The notes under the pieces are model-generated. The model saw only the letters and a list, made by a program, of their open reading frames with translations. It did no database searches and was not told where the DNA came from. The translations under genes and the position numbers were made by a program. Below, piece by piece: positions 1-8,981 of a stretch of DNA of 17,730 bases; position 1 is the stretch's first letter, and each line of letters begins with the position of its first letter. The stretch covers positions 1 to 17,730 of the forward strand of contig JBOFLO010000002.1 in assembly GCA_051657905.1 (NCBI GenBank), in the 5' to 3' direction. Source of the stretch: JBOFLO01 sp051657905. Lineage in GTDB: Bacteria; Patescibacteriota; Gracilibacteria; UBA1369.

Positions 1-3000
1 CCATCGCTACGACGATAAGCAGTTACATAAACAGTGTGTTCGCCAGGTTCTAAATCAGCTGGCGCAGATAGACGGAAATCTTCATCAAGTGAATCCGCAA
101 TCAAGGCCGAACTAACTATATCCGACTGCCAATTAGCAACAACTTTACTCGGCTCTTTAATATTCCCCGCCAACACCGGACGTAAATTCCCCGCATCAAT
201 TTCAATTTTCAATTCTCCCAATAATGCTTCAACAGGGATTGGTTTATTTCCCAAAGTATTAACATCTGGATTCAAAACTTTCAGCGAACTATCAACTTCA
301 AACTCCACTTCTTCAGAATAAAGTTCCTGCTCATTATGAGCCATTGCTAAATATCTATTATCAATCAAAGATTTCTCAGAATCGAGCAAGAAAATACTAT
401 TTCCAGCAGTCGGAGTAGTTCCTAACAATTGAATTCTATTAATAAATTTAGCCTCTTCCGCATTCTCTGAATCCAAAGTATTACTCAAATGCTTACTCAA
501 AATATTTTGAACACTTTGTGTAAATCTCTGATCATAAATTTCTGCCTTTTGAGCTACATTTAAACTTTCATCACTTTCAATTTCAGCAATAATTTTTGCC
601 GAAATATCCTCAAAATCCTTGCTATCAAAAATATAAATTTCCACCTCCCCTTGGGAAGTATTTACACCTTTCACTAAAGGCGTTTCATCTCCTGTCAGCA
701 TCTGCTCTTCTGGAGTTGTAATAATCAACAAATCATCCCCAGCTTCCCCATTCGACTCACGAGGATCAGTTCCCAAGGTTAATTCTTCATAAGCATCCGA
801 AAATCCATCGCCATCAGTATCGGTTTCAGTCGGATCAGTTTGAGCAAGACATTCCAATTGATCAGAAAGCCCATCACCATCAGCATCACTACTCTGATTA
901 ATAGAAATACCAAAGGCACTACTGAAATCGGCATAATTACAGGTCAAACCAATTTGACGTTGAGCACGACTAGCTTCACGTCCATATACCCCCGCTCCAG
1001 CATCAGCTTCATTGTCATCAGTTACAAAAATAACTTCTTCCTCACTTAATCCTTCAATACTCTGATCAGGAATTAATGGAAAACTATCAGAAATTGTAGG
1101 CTCTTGGAAAGAAGGCACTGTTTGAACCGGTCTATCTTGGGTAGGAATTGGTTGTTCAACTGGAGATGTTACCGTACCCGGGATTTCTGGTTGAGGTTCA
1201 GGATTGGTTTGATCAGGAATTGTTGTATCTATCGGTTGAGTTGGAGTCTCAGGAGTTTCAGTTGGTTCTTCATTATCTGGAACCGTAGGCTCCGGCGAAT
1301 TGGAAATACAGCTTGTTGTAGTACAATTTGTACCATTCCCAGTTTCACCACCAGAACTTGAAGGTTTCCCAAAGCTTCCACCCGAACCGCCACCACCACC
1401 GCCACCAGCTGGAGCCGGAGATTGAATGGTGAACGTATTTATATTTAAAACATTTCCTACATTTGTAGAAGCATCCGTAACAGTAATTGTACAATTATAA
1501 ACTCCCGGAGCTAAAGCATTAAATGTAATAGTATTATTTCCTGAAACAGCTACCGTGGTCGCCGAAGTACATCCTCCACCATAAGTAATACTTCCACCTT
1601 CAGAGGAGTTAAAAGTATAAGATGGAGTTGTATTAGTGCTTGGAGTTGGAATCGGTGTAACCTCTGCAGCAACTGGCGGAGTAACATCCGCAACATCGTC
1701 ATCATTTACCGCCACCTCAACAATCACATCAACCATCGCATCCCAATTATTATCAGAAAGCGCATCATCAACAGAAATTACCACATCCACCACTTCATCA
1801 ACAAAATTCGCATCATCCGGACCAGTCACATCCACAGTTTGAGCTATATTCCAATCAAGAGTCGTAAAAGTTAAGGTTGCTACTGAAACTGCCGCAGCCA
1901 ATGGATTATTAGAAATTACATTTAAAACCACGTCACTGCTCGGTGCCACACTCAATTCCACATCAAAACTGTCATCCGCTCCATTTTCAAATATTTCAGT
2001 ATCTCCCCCACTTTCCGTAATTACTACATCATAAGAAATCGGAGCTACTTCGCCATCAAAAGCCATCACTCTACCCGCTCCAAAATCTGAAACATATAAA
2101 ATTTCATTTGTTTCATTAAAGTAAGTAGCTTGTGGCCAATAAAAGTTGGCATCTCCCAAATCATCTATATTCGAAACAAAATCTTCCTGTCCGACTACAT
2201 TAATGGCATTTTCTCCATCAGTAATAGTCGCCGTATCAAACAGGAGTATACGATAGTTATTCGCATCAGCTACAAACAATCTATCATTAGTATTGTCAAA
2301 AAACGCATCCGTCGGAAAATCCATATTAGATTGCGTAACATCAGAATCAAATGAAACGAAATCTGTTTGCCCCAAAACATTCACCGCATTTTCTCCATTA
2401 GTAATAGCAGCTACATCAAATACCATCACCCTACTATTATATACATCAACCACAAACAATCTTTCATTCGCTTCATCATAAGCAAGCCCCCAAGGCTCCT
2501 CAAACTGATTTTGAGTAGTGCCAGTATCCGTAGTAGAAAAATCAGGCTGACCTAAAACATTAATAGCATTTTCATTATTAGTTACACCGTCTGACAAATC
2601 AAAAACCACCACTCTGTAATTCCCTCTATCACTTACAAAAAGTCTTTCATTGGTTTCATCATAAGCAAGCCCCCAAACATAACATAAAGATGCTTGCGTA
2701 GTATCACAATCAGCCGAAACAAAATCCACCTGCCCCAAAACATTTACGGCATTTTCCCCATTTGTAATAGCCGCAACATCGTAAACCACCACACGCCCAC
2801 TTCCCTCTTCCGCTACAAATAATCTCTGCCCGGCTTCTTCATAAAGCACATCGGTTGGTGCATATAATCCCGCTTGAGTGGTAGCCCGCGCTCCACTGAA
2901 AAAATCCGGCTGGCCCAAAACGAAATCCGGAATATGATCGGTAAAAGTATCATCTACATTTAAATTATAAACCAACACTCTATTGTTAAGACTATCCGCC

Positions 3001-4379
3001 ACAAACAATCGATGATTTATAGAATCCACATCCACACCCAAAGGATCAGCCATACCCAATCTATTTGGTCCATTATTTTGACCGCCTTTTGTATAAACCG
3101 GATTTAAACTTCCATCATACTGACCAATCACATCAATCGCATTTTCATTGTTAGTAATGGCAGCAATATCAAACACCATTACACGACTATTATCTCTATC
3201 CCCAACATATAAATCATTATTTGTACTGTCATAGGTAAGACCGCCAACCCAACGAAATCCTGACTGTGAAAGATTGTCAGTTCCAGTAGTGAGAAGAGTC
3301 TGTCCTAAAACATTCACTGCGTTTTCACCATTCGCAATAGCCGTCAGATCAAATATCATCACACGATTATTATTGGAATCCGAAACAAATAATCTACTTG
3401 TACCACTATGGAAAAATACATTTTCCGGAACACTAAATCGAGCTGCAGTAGTACCGGAAGTTGAAGTAGTAAAAAGTGTCTGTCCTATTACATTCACAGC
3501 ATTCTCCCCATCGGTAGTAACCGTCAAATCAAAAATCGTCACGCGACTATTTGAATTCTCCACTACAAACAATCTTGAACTGCCAGAGTCATAAAATAAT
3601 CCTGCAGGACGAGCCATTCCCGCCTGAGTGGTAGCTTGAGTTGCCGTAGTAAAAAGCGTTTGCCCTAAAACATTCACGGCATTCTCTCCATTGGTAATAG
3701 CAGCAACATCAAAAATCATTACACGATTATTAAACTGATCAGCCACATACAAGCGACTGGTACCACTATCATAATGCAATCCGGCAGGTTGATTTAAACC
3801 TGCCTGAGTTGTTGCAGAAGCAAAAGTGTCAAAGTCCGGCTGACCCAAAACATTAATCGGATTCTCTCCATTGGTAATAGTCGCCACATCAAATACCGTT
3901 ACACGATGAGTCCCCTGCTGAGACACAAACAATCTATTTCCAGCACTATCTAAAGCCATTCCAGACAAACCATCCAATCTAGACTGATTGGAAGGAATGC
4001 CCCCAGATATAAAATCAGTCTGCCCTAAAACAAAATCCGGAATTTTATCCGGAAAAGTGTTATCAATATTTAAATTGTATACTAAAATTCTATTCCCATC
4101 CCCCAAATAAAAGCGATGCCCCACAGTATCCATTAATACATGTGGTGGCTGTCCAGCAAAACGCGTATCAATACCCAAAATATTCTCCCCATCATTCCTG
4201 CTCCCCTTAGTATAAACCGGCTGAGGATCAACACTCAACGCATCATCATACTGCCCAATTAAATCATAGGCACTCATCCCATCAGTAATCTCCCCCTGCG
4301 TAATGGGTATATTTAAGAGAGTACAAAGCAGTGTGACAAACAATGTCCTAGCTATATTTATTTTATTTTTCTTATTCAT
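1..4379 (-). CDS. Giant secreted NHL-repeat / Ig-like / Ca-binding surface protein (3' end outside window)
   Basis: An uninterrupted minus-strand frame runs from ATG at 4379 off the left edge (1459 codons, no stop). Residues 1-30 are a signal peptide: Lys-rich start (MNKKNKINIAR), hydrophobic core (TLFVTLLCTLL). Residues about 37-776 hold twelve repeats of the type RLFVADxxNNRVMVFDVAAITNGENAVNVLGQ, recognisable as NHL beta-propeller blades. About 780-896 is a beta-rich domain (starts ISYDVVITESGGDTE, ends VNDDD) like Calx-beta/Ig-type surface modules. About 915-985 is another Ig-like domain, then a Gly run (GGGGGGSGGS) and a Pro/Thr/Glu-rich linker (about 1026-1100). About 1160-1206 has thrombospondin type-3 motifs (DADGDGLSD, DTDGDGFSD) expected to bind calcium. 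The remainder is beta-rich and looks Ig-like. It is probably an exported adhesion or recognition protein; ligand and anchoring are unknown because the C-terminus lies beyond the window. Domain calls are by eye. Confidence 0.9.
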   Translation of the reverse strand, partial: MNKKNKINIARTLFVTLLCTLLNIPITQGEITDGMSAYDLIGQYDDALSVDPQPVYTKGSRNDGENILGIDTRFAGQPPHVLMDTVGHRFYLGDGNRILVYNLNIDNTFPDKIPDFVLGQTDFISGGIPSNQSRLDGLSGMALDSAGNRLFVSQQGTHRVTVFDVATITNGENPINVLGQPDFDTFASATTQAGLNQPAGLHYDSGTSRLYVADQFNNRVMIFDVAAITNGENAVNVLGQTLFTTATQATTQAGMARPAGLFYDSGSSRLFVVENSNSRVTIFDLTVTTDGENAVNVIGQTLFTTSTSGTTAARFSVPENVFFHSGTSRLFVSDSNNNRVMIFDLTAIANGENAVNVLGQTLLTTGTDNLSQSGFRWVGGLTYDSTNNDLYVGDRDNSRVMVFDIAAITNNENAIDVIGQYDGSLNPVYTKGGQNNGPNRLGMADPLGVDVDSINHRLFVADSLNNRVLVYNLNVDDTFTDHIPDFVLGQPDFFSGARATTQAGLYAPTDVLYEEAGQRLFVAEEGSGRVVVYDVAAITNGENAVNVLGQVDFVSADCDTTQASLCYVWGLAYDETNERLFVSDRGNYRVVVFDLSDGVTNNENAINVLGQPDFSTTDTGTTQNQFEEPWGLAYDEANERLFVVDVYNSRVMVFDVAAITNGENAVNVLGQTDFVSFDSDVTQSNMDFPTDAFFDNTNDRLFVADANNYRILLFDTATITDGENAINVVGQEDFVSNIDDLGDANFYWPQATYFNETNEILYVSDFGAGRVMAFDGEVAPISYDVVITESGGDTEIFENGADDSFDVELSVAPSSDVVLNVISNNPLAAAVSVATLTFTTLDWNIAQTVDVTGPDDANFVDEVVDVVISVDDALSDNNWDAMVDVIVEVAVNDDDVADVTPPVAAEVTPIPTPSTNTTPSYTFNSSEGGSITYGGGCTSATTVAVSGNNTITFNALAPGVYNCTITVTDASTNVGNVLNINTFTIQSPAPAGGGGGGGSGGSFGKPSSSGGETGNGTNCTTTSCISNSPEPTVPDNEEPTETPETPTQPIDTTIPDQTNPEPQPEIPGTVTSPVEQPIPTQDRPVQTVPSFQEPTISDSFPLIPDQSIEGLSEEEVIFVTDDNEADAGAGVYGREASRAQRQIGLTCNYADFSSAFGISINQSSDADGDGLSDQLECLAQTDPTETDTDGDGFSDAYEELTLGTDPRESNGEAGDDLLIITTPEEQMLTGDETPLVKGVNTSQGEVEIYIFDSKDFEDISAKIIAEIESDESLNVAQKAEIYDQRFTQSVQNILSKHLSNTLDSENAEEAKFINRIQLLGTTPTAGNSIFLLDSEKSLIDNRYLAMAHNEQELYSEEVEFEVDSSLKVLNPDVNTLGNKPIPVEALLGELKIEIDAGNLRPVLAGNIKEPSKVVANWQSDIVSSALIADSLDEDFRLSAPADLEPGEHTVYVTAYRRSD
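2046..4270 (-). repeat. Twelve NHL-blade coding repeats arranged as a duplicated six-blade block
   Basis: About 180-nt coding repeats, each ending in a VLGQ-like motif. Blades 1 and 7 share an unusual form absent from the others: they begin IGQYD, contain PVYTKG, have NRILVYNLNIDNTF or NRVLVYNLNVDDTF, and end IPDFVLGQ. Blades 2-6 and 8-12 are ordinary. The second block starts near 3134. This pattern fits duplication of a whole six-bladed propeller rather than stepwise blade gain. Confidence 0.8.
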
Positions 4380-4734
4380 TTTATATTTGAAATACCTCAT
4401 ATAGATAACCACAAACTTGCCATCGCAGCAATGCATTTCAGAACAATAAAACACCACAAAATTAGACAGTATTTTACTTTCTTATTTTTCCTGTGAATTC
4501 CTCATTCGCATTCAATATAAAACAACAAATTGACTCCCAAACCAATTTATTAAAAAATGCCATCTTTGACTTTATAAAACAGGTTTTATTATAAACTATG
4601 TAGCGCAAAACATGTGCAAAACTTTTCAACCCAAAGTTAGCTAATTCGTAGATTTCTACTTTAGAAAGATTCAAAAAAAGAATATTATACCAATGCACTA
4701 ATTTCTGAAAACTTAGTTTTTCATAAAAACCCAC
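4380..4734. other. Divergent AT-rich intergenic region
   Basis: 355 bases between the divergent surface-protein gene and the 4735 gene. It should carry both promoters. A weak GAGG lies 15 bases before the surface-protein ATG. An 86-codon minus-strand frame (4474-4734, GTG start) has no recognisable protein character and I regard it as chance. No RNA gene seen. Confidence 0.6.
4566..4595 (+). promoter_or_regulatory. Candidate sigma70-type promoter for the 4735 gene
   Basis: TTGACT (4566-4571), then TTATAA at 17-bp spacing or TATAAA at 18 bp. It implies a 5' UTR of about 130 bases before ATG 4735. Moderate match only, in AT-rich DNA where such matches occur by chance. Confidence 0.4.
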
Positions 4735-6231
4735 ATGCAGAAAAAAGGAAACTTATTCAAACTTATCAAGTCACTCAGTAAGAGTGAAAAAAGATACATA
4801 AAAATTTCTGTCAAATCCACCCGCGAAGACAACAATTATTTAGAATTATTCGACTTTATTGACAAGCAAGCAACTTACGATGAAAAAGCTATCAAAGATC
4901 ATTTTCACAACAAAACCTTCGTAAAGCAATTACACGTCACAAAAATATATTTAACCCAATTAATTCTAAAATCTCTCCAAAGTTTCTACTCCAAATCCTC
5001 CCCTGAAATCATTCTCCAAAATCAACTTCAGGAAATCTCCATCCTTTTCCAAAAGGAATTATTAGAATTAGCCGAAAACCAGATAGAGAAAGCTATAACC
5101 AAGGCTACAGAGTTGGAAAACTTCTATTTATTACTACTCGCCCTCGAATATAAACGTCAATTATTGATTCAAAAATTTGGCGCTACAGAAGCCAAAAAAC
5201 AGCTTATCGAAATTATCGACCGTCAAAACAGCTGTTTAAAGGAGCTTTTCAATTTAAATGAGTATTATGGTCTCACTGCGAATTTTTTCGACTATTTTCA
5301 AACCACAAACAACTTTAACCCTACCATCTACTCCACCCTCGACCGTCATCCCCTCTTCCAATCTCCCGACCAAGCTACCTCCACTCAAGCCAAAGCTTTA
5401 TTCTACCAACTACAATTCTCCTATCAAATTTACAAAAACCGCGACTTCGAAAAAGCCCATCAGGCTCTAGAAAATTTGGTCAGGCTATTGGAAAGACAAC
5501 CAAACATCATTCAATCCAACCCCCAAATCTACCTCAAACCCCTTAACGACCAAATCAGCCTTTTAATAAATACCAAAAACTTCGCCCCCATCCCGGAATT
5601 ACTAAAAAAAGTCCGCCAAGCCCCCGAAAAATTCAAATTTTCCGCTAAGAACAAGACAATTGTCGCCTCAGTTTTCCAAACTTATTCGCTCGAATTAGAC
5701 CTCTATTTGGAAATCAAAGATTACAATCGTGCCGAACGTTTAATTGAAGAGATTGAACAACAATTGGATTTCTATCATTCTCCGCTAGTTAAACAGCTTA
5801 AAATCCAATTCTTCTATCAATTTTCCCTCATCCATTTCCTCGCTCACAATTATATTCAAAGCGAAAAATATTTAAAAACCCTCTATCAAAATGTCCCGGA
5901 AGCCTTTTCCAAAAACGCTTCTATCGACGCCCCACATCCCGTCGAAGAAAAATATTTTCAAGCCAAATTCCTGGAATTATTCCTACATTTAAAACAACAA
6001 AAAGTCCCACTTTGCCGAAAAATCTCCGAACAATTAAGCCGCGAAATCCGCAGCAAACGCCGCTTAAAAACTGAAGAAAAAGCCCTTCTAGAATTTTTCC
6101 AACGCCTCGGCAAACGCTCCTCCCTCACTAACTTAAAAAACAATTTAATCGAACAACTTCAAACCCTCGAATCCTCCGAAAACCTCACCGAAATAATTTG
6201 GCTTCTGCAAAGTATTCCCGACGAAATTTAA
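4735..6231 (+). CDS. Helical-repeat (TPR-like) protein of unknown function
   Basis: 498 residues, ATG start, TAA stop, no signal peptide and no clear membrane segment, so probably cytoplasmic. The start is supported because the N-terminal block (LFKLIKSLSKSEKRYIKIS, then NNYLELFDFIDKQ) begins directly after it. This block resembles the N-terminus of a family of hypothetical helical-repeat proteins I associate with Bacteroidetes (recollection, not a search). The rest is amphipathic helices rich in Leu, Lys, Glu and Gln, with pairs such as DFEKAHQALENLVRLL and DYNRAERLIEEIEQQLDFY that look like degenerate TPR units. A scaffold or protein-binding role is plausible; no catalytic motif seen. It is followed 39 bp downstream by msrB, which may have its own promoter. 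Confidence 0.85.
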   Translation: MQKKGNLFKLIKSLSKSEKRYIKISVKSTREDNNYLELFDFIDKQATYDEKAIKDHFHNKTFVKQLHVTKIYLTQLILKSLQSFYSKSSPEIILQNQLQEISILFQKELLELAENQIEKAITKATELENFYLLLLALEYKRQLLIQKFGATEAKKQLIEIIDRQNSCLKELFNLNEYYGLTANFFDYFQTTNNFNPTIYSTLDRHPLFQSPDQATSTQAKALFYQLQFSYQIYKNRDFEKAHQALENLVRLLERQPNIIQSNPQIYLKPLNDQISLLINTKNFAPIPELLKKVRQAPEKFKFSAKNKTIVASVFQTYSLELDLYLEIKDYNRAERLIEEIEQQLDFYHSPLVKQLKIQFFYQFSLIHFLAHNYIQSEKYLKTLYQNVPEAFSKNASIDAPHPVEEKYFQAKFLELFLHLKQQKVPLCRKISEQLSREIRSKRRLKTEEKALLEFFQRLGKRSSLTNLKNNLIEQLQTLESSENLTEIIWLLQSIPDEI

Positions 6232-6238
6232 AATAGAG

Positions 6239-6244
6239 TATAAT
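6239..6244 (+). promoter_or_regulatory. -10 box candidate for msrB
   Basis: A perfect TATAAT lies 26 bases before ATG 6271, just after the preceding stop codon. No good -35 element (TTCCCG at 18 bp is poor), so read-through from the upstream gene is an alternative. Confidence 0.4.
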
Positions 6245-6270
6245 TAAACCGACCCTTCACCCCCAACCTT

Positions 6271-6678
6271 ATGAAACCAGATCAAGACGAATTAAAGAAA
6301 AAACTGACTATCGAAGAATACAATGTCACTCAACAATGCGGCACTGAAGCCCCATTCAGCGGCAAATACTGGAATCATCATGAAGACGGAAATTATAATT
6401 GCGTGGTTTGCGGACATCAACTTTTCGACTCTCAAACCAAATTCGAATCCGGCAGCGGCTGGCCAAGTTTCGACCGTCCCGCCGATTCAAAAAACATCCG
6501 CTTTTTGGAAGACAATCAATACGGCATGCGCCGCACCGAAGTACGCTGCGCCAACTGCGACGCCCACTTAGGACATTTATTCCCTGACGGCCCAACCGAA
6601 ACCGGCGACCGCTTCTGCATCAATTCCGCCGCCCTAAAATTCCAAAAGCGCCCACCAGAAAACAATAAATCTAGCTAA
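6271..6678 (+). CDS. msrB: Peptide-methionine (R)-S-oxide reductase MsrB
   Basis: 135 residues, full length for a stand-alone MsrB. The enzyme reduces methionine-R-sulfoxide in oxidised proteins back to methionine. Zinc-binding cysteines are present as two CxxC pairs, C44/C47 (CVVC) and C93/C96 (CANC). The signature FESGSGWPSF spans 58-67, HLGHLFPDGP 99-108, and the catalytic Cys is C116 in RFCINSAAL. The position that in many MsrBs is the resolving Cys (GCGWPSF) is Ser62 here, so recycling must use another Cys (C23 is a candidate) or direct reduction by thioredoxin. The gene converges with the minus-strand gene at 6671, sharing 8 bp, so the two messages overlap antisense at their 3' ends. 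Confidence 0.96.
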   Translation: MKPDQDELKKKLTIEEYNVTQQCGTEAPFSGKYWNHHEDGNYNCVVCGHQLFDSQTKFESGSGWPSFDRPADSKNIRFLEDNQYGMRRTEVRCANCDAHLGHLFPDGPTETGDRFCINSAALKFQKRPPENNKSS

Positions 6679-7927
6679 CATTATCCTGTGCCGCCAAATA
6701 AAAACCTCTCAATTCAACACCCGATTTTTGCAACGCAAAAGGCTTAAACCACGCACTTTGCGCTTCATTAAAAACCACCGATTCATGCACATATAAAGTG
6801 TCACGATCTTCAATATCTTCAGAAATTTTGGAAGCCACATTCACAGCATTACCAGCCAAATCAAATCCCCCGTCTTCTAAAGGAAAAATCAGCACTTCTC
6901 CGCTAGCCAAACCAATACTAACTACATCCTTTGTGCTGCGCAAAGTTTGGTAAATTTCTTTAGCAAAAGCAATCGCTTCATTGGCATCAGCACTAGCGAA
7001 AATACCCAATTCTCCATTCGATTTAATCAAATCAACTTTTTTATAAGCCGCACAAATCTCACCAAACATCGTATTCACCACAACCCAATCAGTTAATTGC
7101 TCCAACAACATTTCGCGCTCCGGATGATAAACCTTCACCATAATCACCACCTGCCTACTAAAATATTTATCTAAAACCTTTTCCCCTGGCGCATTCAAAT
7201 CAATATCAGGGTTTTCAATCAAATCAAAAAAATCGCGTGAAAAAGGAATCGGATAATTTATGTCTTTAGAAAAATTCACCTCTTTACTAAAATCCAGCTC
7301 CTGATAATTAACTCTATAAACTGCTTCCTTAATTGACAAATCCTTTCTTTCCTCCAAATATTTCCCCCACCATTCCGGCAAAGCTTTCCGCACCACCTCC
7401 GTAATTAAAATTTCCCCTCCGGATGTATGCTCCTCAGCAATTTCTTCCACCAACAAAGCATCCTCACCAAAAAACCCTTTTCCAATTTCAAAATATTCTC
7501 CAAAATGAATGGTCATACCCACTCGCAAAGCCCCTTGCTCATTAATTTTTTTCTGCGCCTCTATCATTTCTTTCAATAATTCTTCCGCCGCAACTTCCTG
7601 TCCATAAAACATTTGCGTATTATCCGCCGCCCAAATCCCCACACCTCGCCCACCAATAGTCACTCCGGCCGAATAAATAATTTCCTTCGGATCACTGACA
7701 ATTTTCATCACTTCCAGCAAACCTTTTTCCTGAGAAATTTTACTCAAACCTGAAGAATCTGAACTCACCAAAAACCCCCTTCTTCTATAAGGCTCAAGCA
7801 CCGTTCTATGGCTTACCTCCGAGCGATCTGAGCTAACCCAATTTTTAATAATTTCCGCCGGTATCGGCCCCGCAATATCCTGTTTTAAATCGGCCAATGA
7901 AGCGATGATTTTTTCTTTTGGATTCAT
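6671..7927 (-). CDS. Tandem adenylate/guanylate cyclase-homology protein, probably degenerate
   Basis: 418 residues from ATG 7927. An in-frame TTG at 7939 is a less likely start; neither has a strong ribosome site. The C-terminal half (about 255-400) has class III nucleotidyl cyclase features: VSIGLASGEV, then FDLAGNAVNVASKISE, then DTLYVHESV, matching the usual GxAxGxV...GDxVNxASR order. The N-terminal half (about 46-185) resembles a second copy: RRRGFLVSSDSSGLSKI, GRGVGIWAA, LRVGMTIHFGEYFEI, FFGEDALLVEEIAE. The second metal-Asp motif (KxxGDGxxA in active enzymes) reads KSNGELGIFAS in domain 2 and IGGRGVGIWAA in domain 1, so the Asp is missing from both. The fold is likely retained, with cyclase activity reduced or lost. 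No membrane segment; cytoplasmic. A sensor or regulator role is inference. Confidence 0.82.
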   Translation of the reverse strand: MNPKEKIIASLADLKQDIAGPIPAEIIKNWVSSDRSEVSHRTVLEPYRRRGFLVSSDSSGLSKISQEKGLLEVMKIVSDPKEIIYSAGVTIGGRGVGIWAADNTQMFYGQEVAAEELLKEMIEAQKKINEQGALRVGMTIHFGEYFEIGKGFFGEDALLVEEIAEEHTSGGEILITEVVRKALPEWWGKYLEERKDLSIKEAVYRVNYQELDFSKEVNFSKDINYPIPFSRDFFDLIENPDIDLNAPGEKVLDKYFSRQVVIMVKVYHPEREMLLEQLTDWVVVNTMFGEICAAYKKVDLIKSNGELGIFASADANEAIAFAKEIYQTLRSTKDVVSIGLASGEVLIFPLEDGGFDLAGNAVNVASKISEDIEDRDTLYVHESVVFNEAQSAWFKPFALQKSGVELRGFYLAAQDNVS

Positions 7928-8086
7928 AAATATTTTCAATTAATTTTCCGACGATTTCAGTAAATTCACCTTCCCACAATCCCCGCCATTCTAAAACTAT
8001 CTTCTTGATCTGCAAGCCTTTCCCCTTCATTCCAGGTTTACCAAAAGCCAAAAAAATGTTAAAATTTATAGATTTAATTTAATTGG

Positions 8087-8977
8087 ATGAATTGGATTGT
8101 TTTTACATTAATGGCGGCGGGTTTTCAGTCTTTTACCTATTTATTTTCCAAATACGTACTGGCCAATGAAAATCATGATTACTATTTAGCCGCTTTCAGC
8201 TGGGCAATTTTGGCTTCCATTGCTTTTCCATTAATTGGCTTCCAAACTCATTCCATCACTTTCGATCCTTTCTTGATTTGCGCCGGAATTTTAATCGGGA
8301 TTCTATACAGTTTAAGTTTTTTCACCGAATTCAAAGGCCTACGCAGCACTGATGTTTCCAAATATGTTCCCCTTCAATCCCTCAGCCCGCTTTTCGTACT
8401 TATTTATGCCACAATTTTCTTTAAAGAAATTCTCCATCCACAAAATTACCTCGGTATTATTTTAATTATCATCGGCGTCTCAATCACCTCTTTCCGTCAT
8501 CGTCGCGGCAAAAAACGTGGCTTTGAACTGGATGGCAAAATGCTCATTCCCATTCTGGCCGCTCTACTTTTCGCTGTAAAAAACATCATCACCAAATACG
8601 TTTCTTTCTCTGCCCCAATCTTTTCCATCATGGTTTGGATTGGTTTAGGAACAGCTCTTTGCGCCCTTTTCCTCATACTTTTCCATAGACCAAAATTACG
8701 AACCTCTCTACAAAGAAACGGCTTCGTCCATTTCTTTTGGGTAGCTTTATTCGCCGTACTCGGCTCCGTCACTTTCACCATAGCCATCAACTCCGGCCCT
8801 GTTTCCCTGGTAACTTTCCTAGACAAAATCCAAATCGTTTTCCTCTTTGCCATAGCGATGATTCTTGATTGGCTCAAACCAAAATTCCTGCGTGAAAAAT
8901 TCTCCCGCAAAATCTTTTTCCAAAAATTAATTTGCGTATTTTTCGTCTTAATCGGCAGTTTCCTACTCAGTTTATAA
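8087..8977 (+). CDS. DMT-superfamily (EamA-type) membrane transporter
   Basis: 296 residues, ATG start, TAA stop, about ten hydrophobic segments in two similar five-helix halves, the standard EamA arrangement. The first half ends with IFFKEILHPQNYLGIILIII, the typical 'E...G..LI..G' pattern; the second half begins at KMLIPILAALLFAVKNIITK. A short basic loop (FRHRRGKKRGF) separates the halves and fits the cytoplasmic side. The family exports or exchanges small metabolites; substrate cannot be read from sequence. Transcribed divergently from the cyclase-like gene; the 159-bp gap between them is AT-rich and presumably holds both promoters. Confidence 0.9.
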   Translation: MNWIVFTLMAAGFQSFTYLFSKYVLANENHDYYLAAFSWAILASIAFPLIGFQTHSITFDPFLICAGILIGILYSLSFFTEFKGLRSTDVSKYVPLQSLSPLFVLIYATIFFKEILHPQNYLGIILIIIGVSITSFRHRRGKKRGFELDGKMLIPILAALLFAVKNIITKYVSFSAPIFSIMVWIGLGTALCALFLILFHRPKLRTSLQRNGFVHFFWVALFAVLGSVTFTIAINSGPVSLVTFLDKIQIVFLFAIAMILDWLKPKFLREKFSRKIFFQKLICVFFVLIGSFLLSL

Positions 8978-8981
8978 AACA

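Noticed and set aside
34..3594. Several plus-strand frames of 60-106 codons across the surface-protein gene
   Set aside because: They are antisense to a 1459-codon continuous frame with clear repeats, and their compositions reflect the repeats read backwards.
2046..4270. Regular repeats considered as a CRISPR array or DNA satellite
   Set aside because: The repeats are about 180 nt, degenerate at third codon positions and keep one open frame, so they are protein repeats.
4594..4606. ATGTAGCGC upstream of the 4735 gene, also present in the leader of pentapeptide cassette 2
   Set aside because: Only nine bases match. The rest of the leader (GGTCTACTTA) is absent, and its position relative to the promoter differs, so chance is likely.
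4474..4734. 86-codon minus-strand frame in the intergenic region
   Set aside because: GTG start, AT-driven composition, no motif, and it covers the likely promoter region of the 4735 gene.
7845..8051. 68-codon minus-strand frame overlapping the start of the cyclase-like gene
   Set aside because: Its first 40 residues look protein-like (KKIVLEWRGLWEGEFTEIVGKLIE), but it starts with TTG, has no ribosome site and overlaps the cyclase N-terminus by about 80 bases. A small gene or a remnant cannot be excluded, but support is insufficient.
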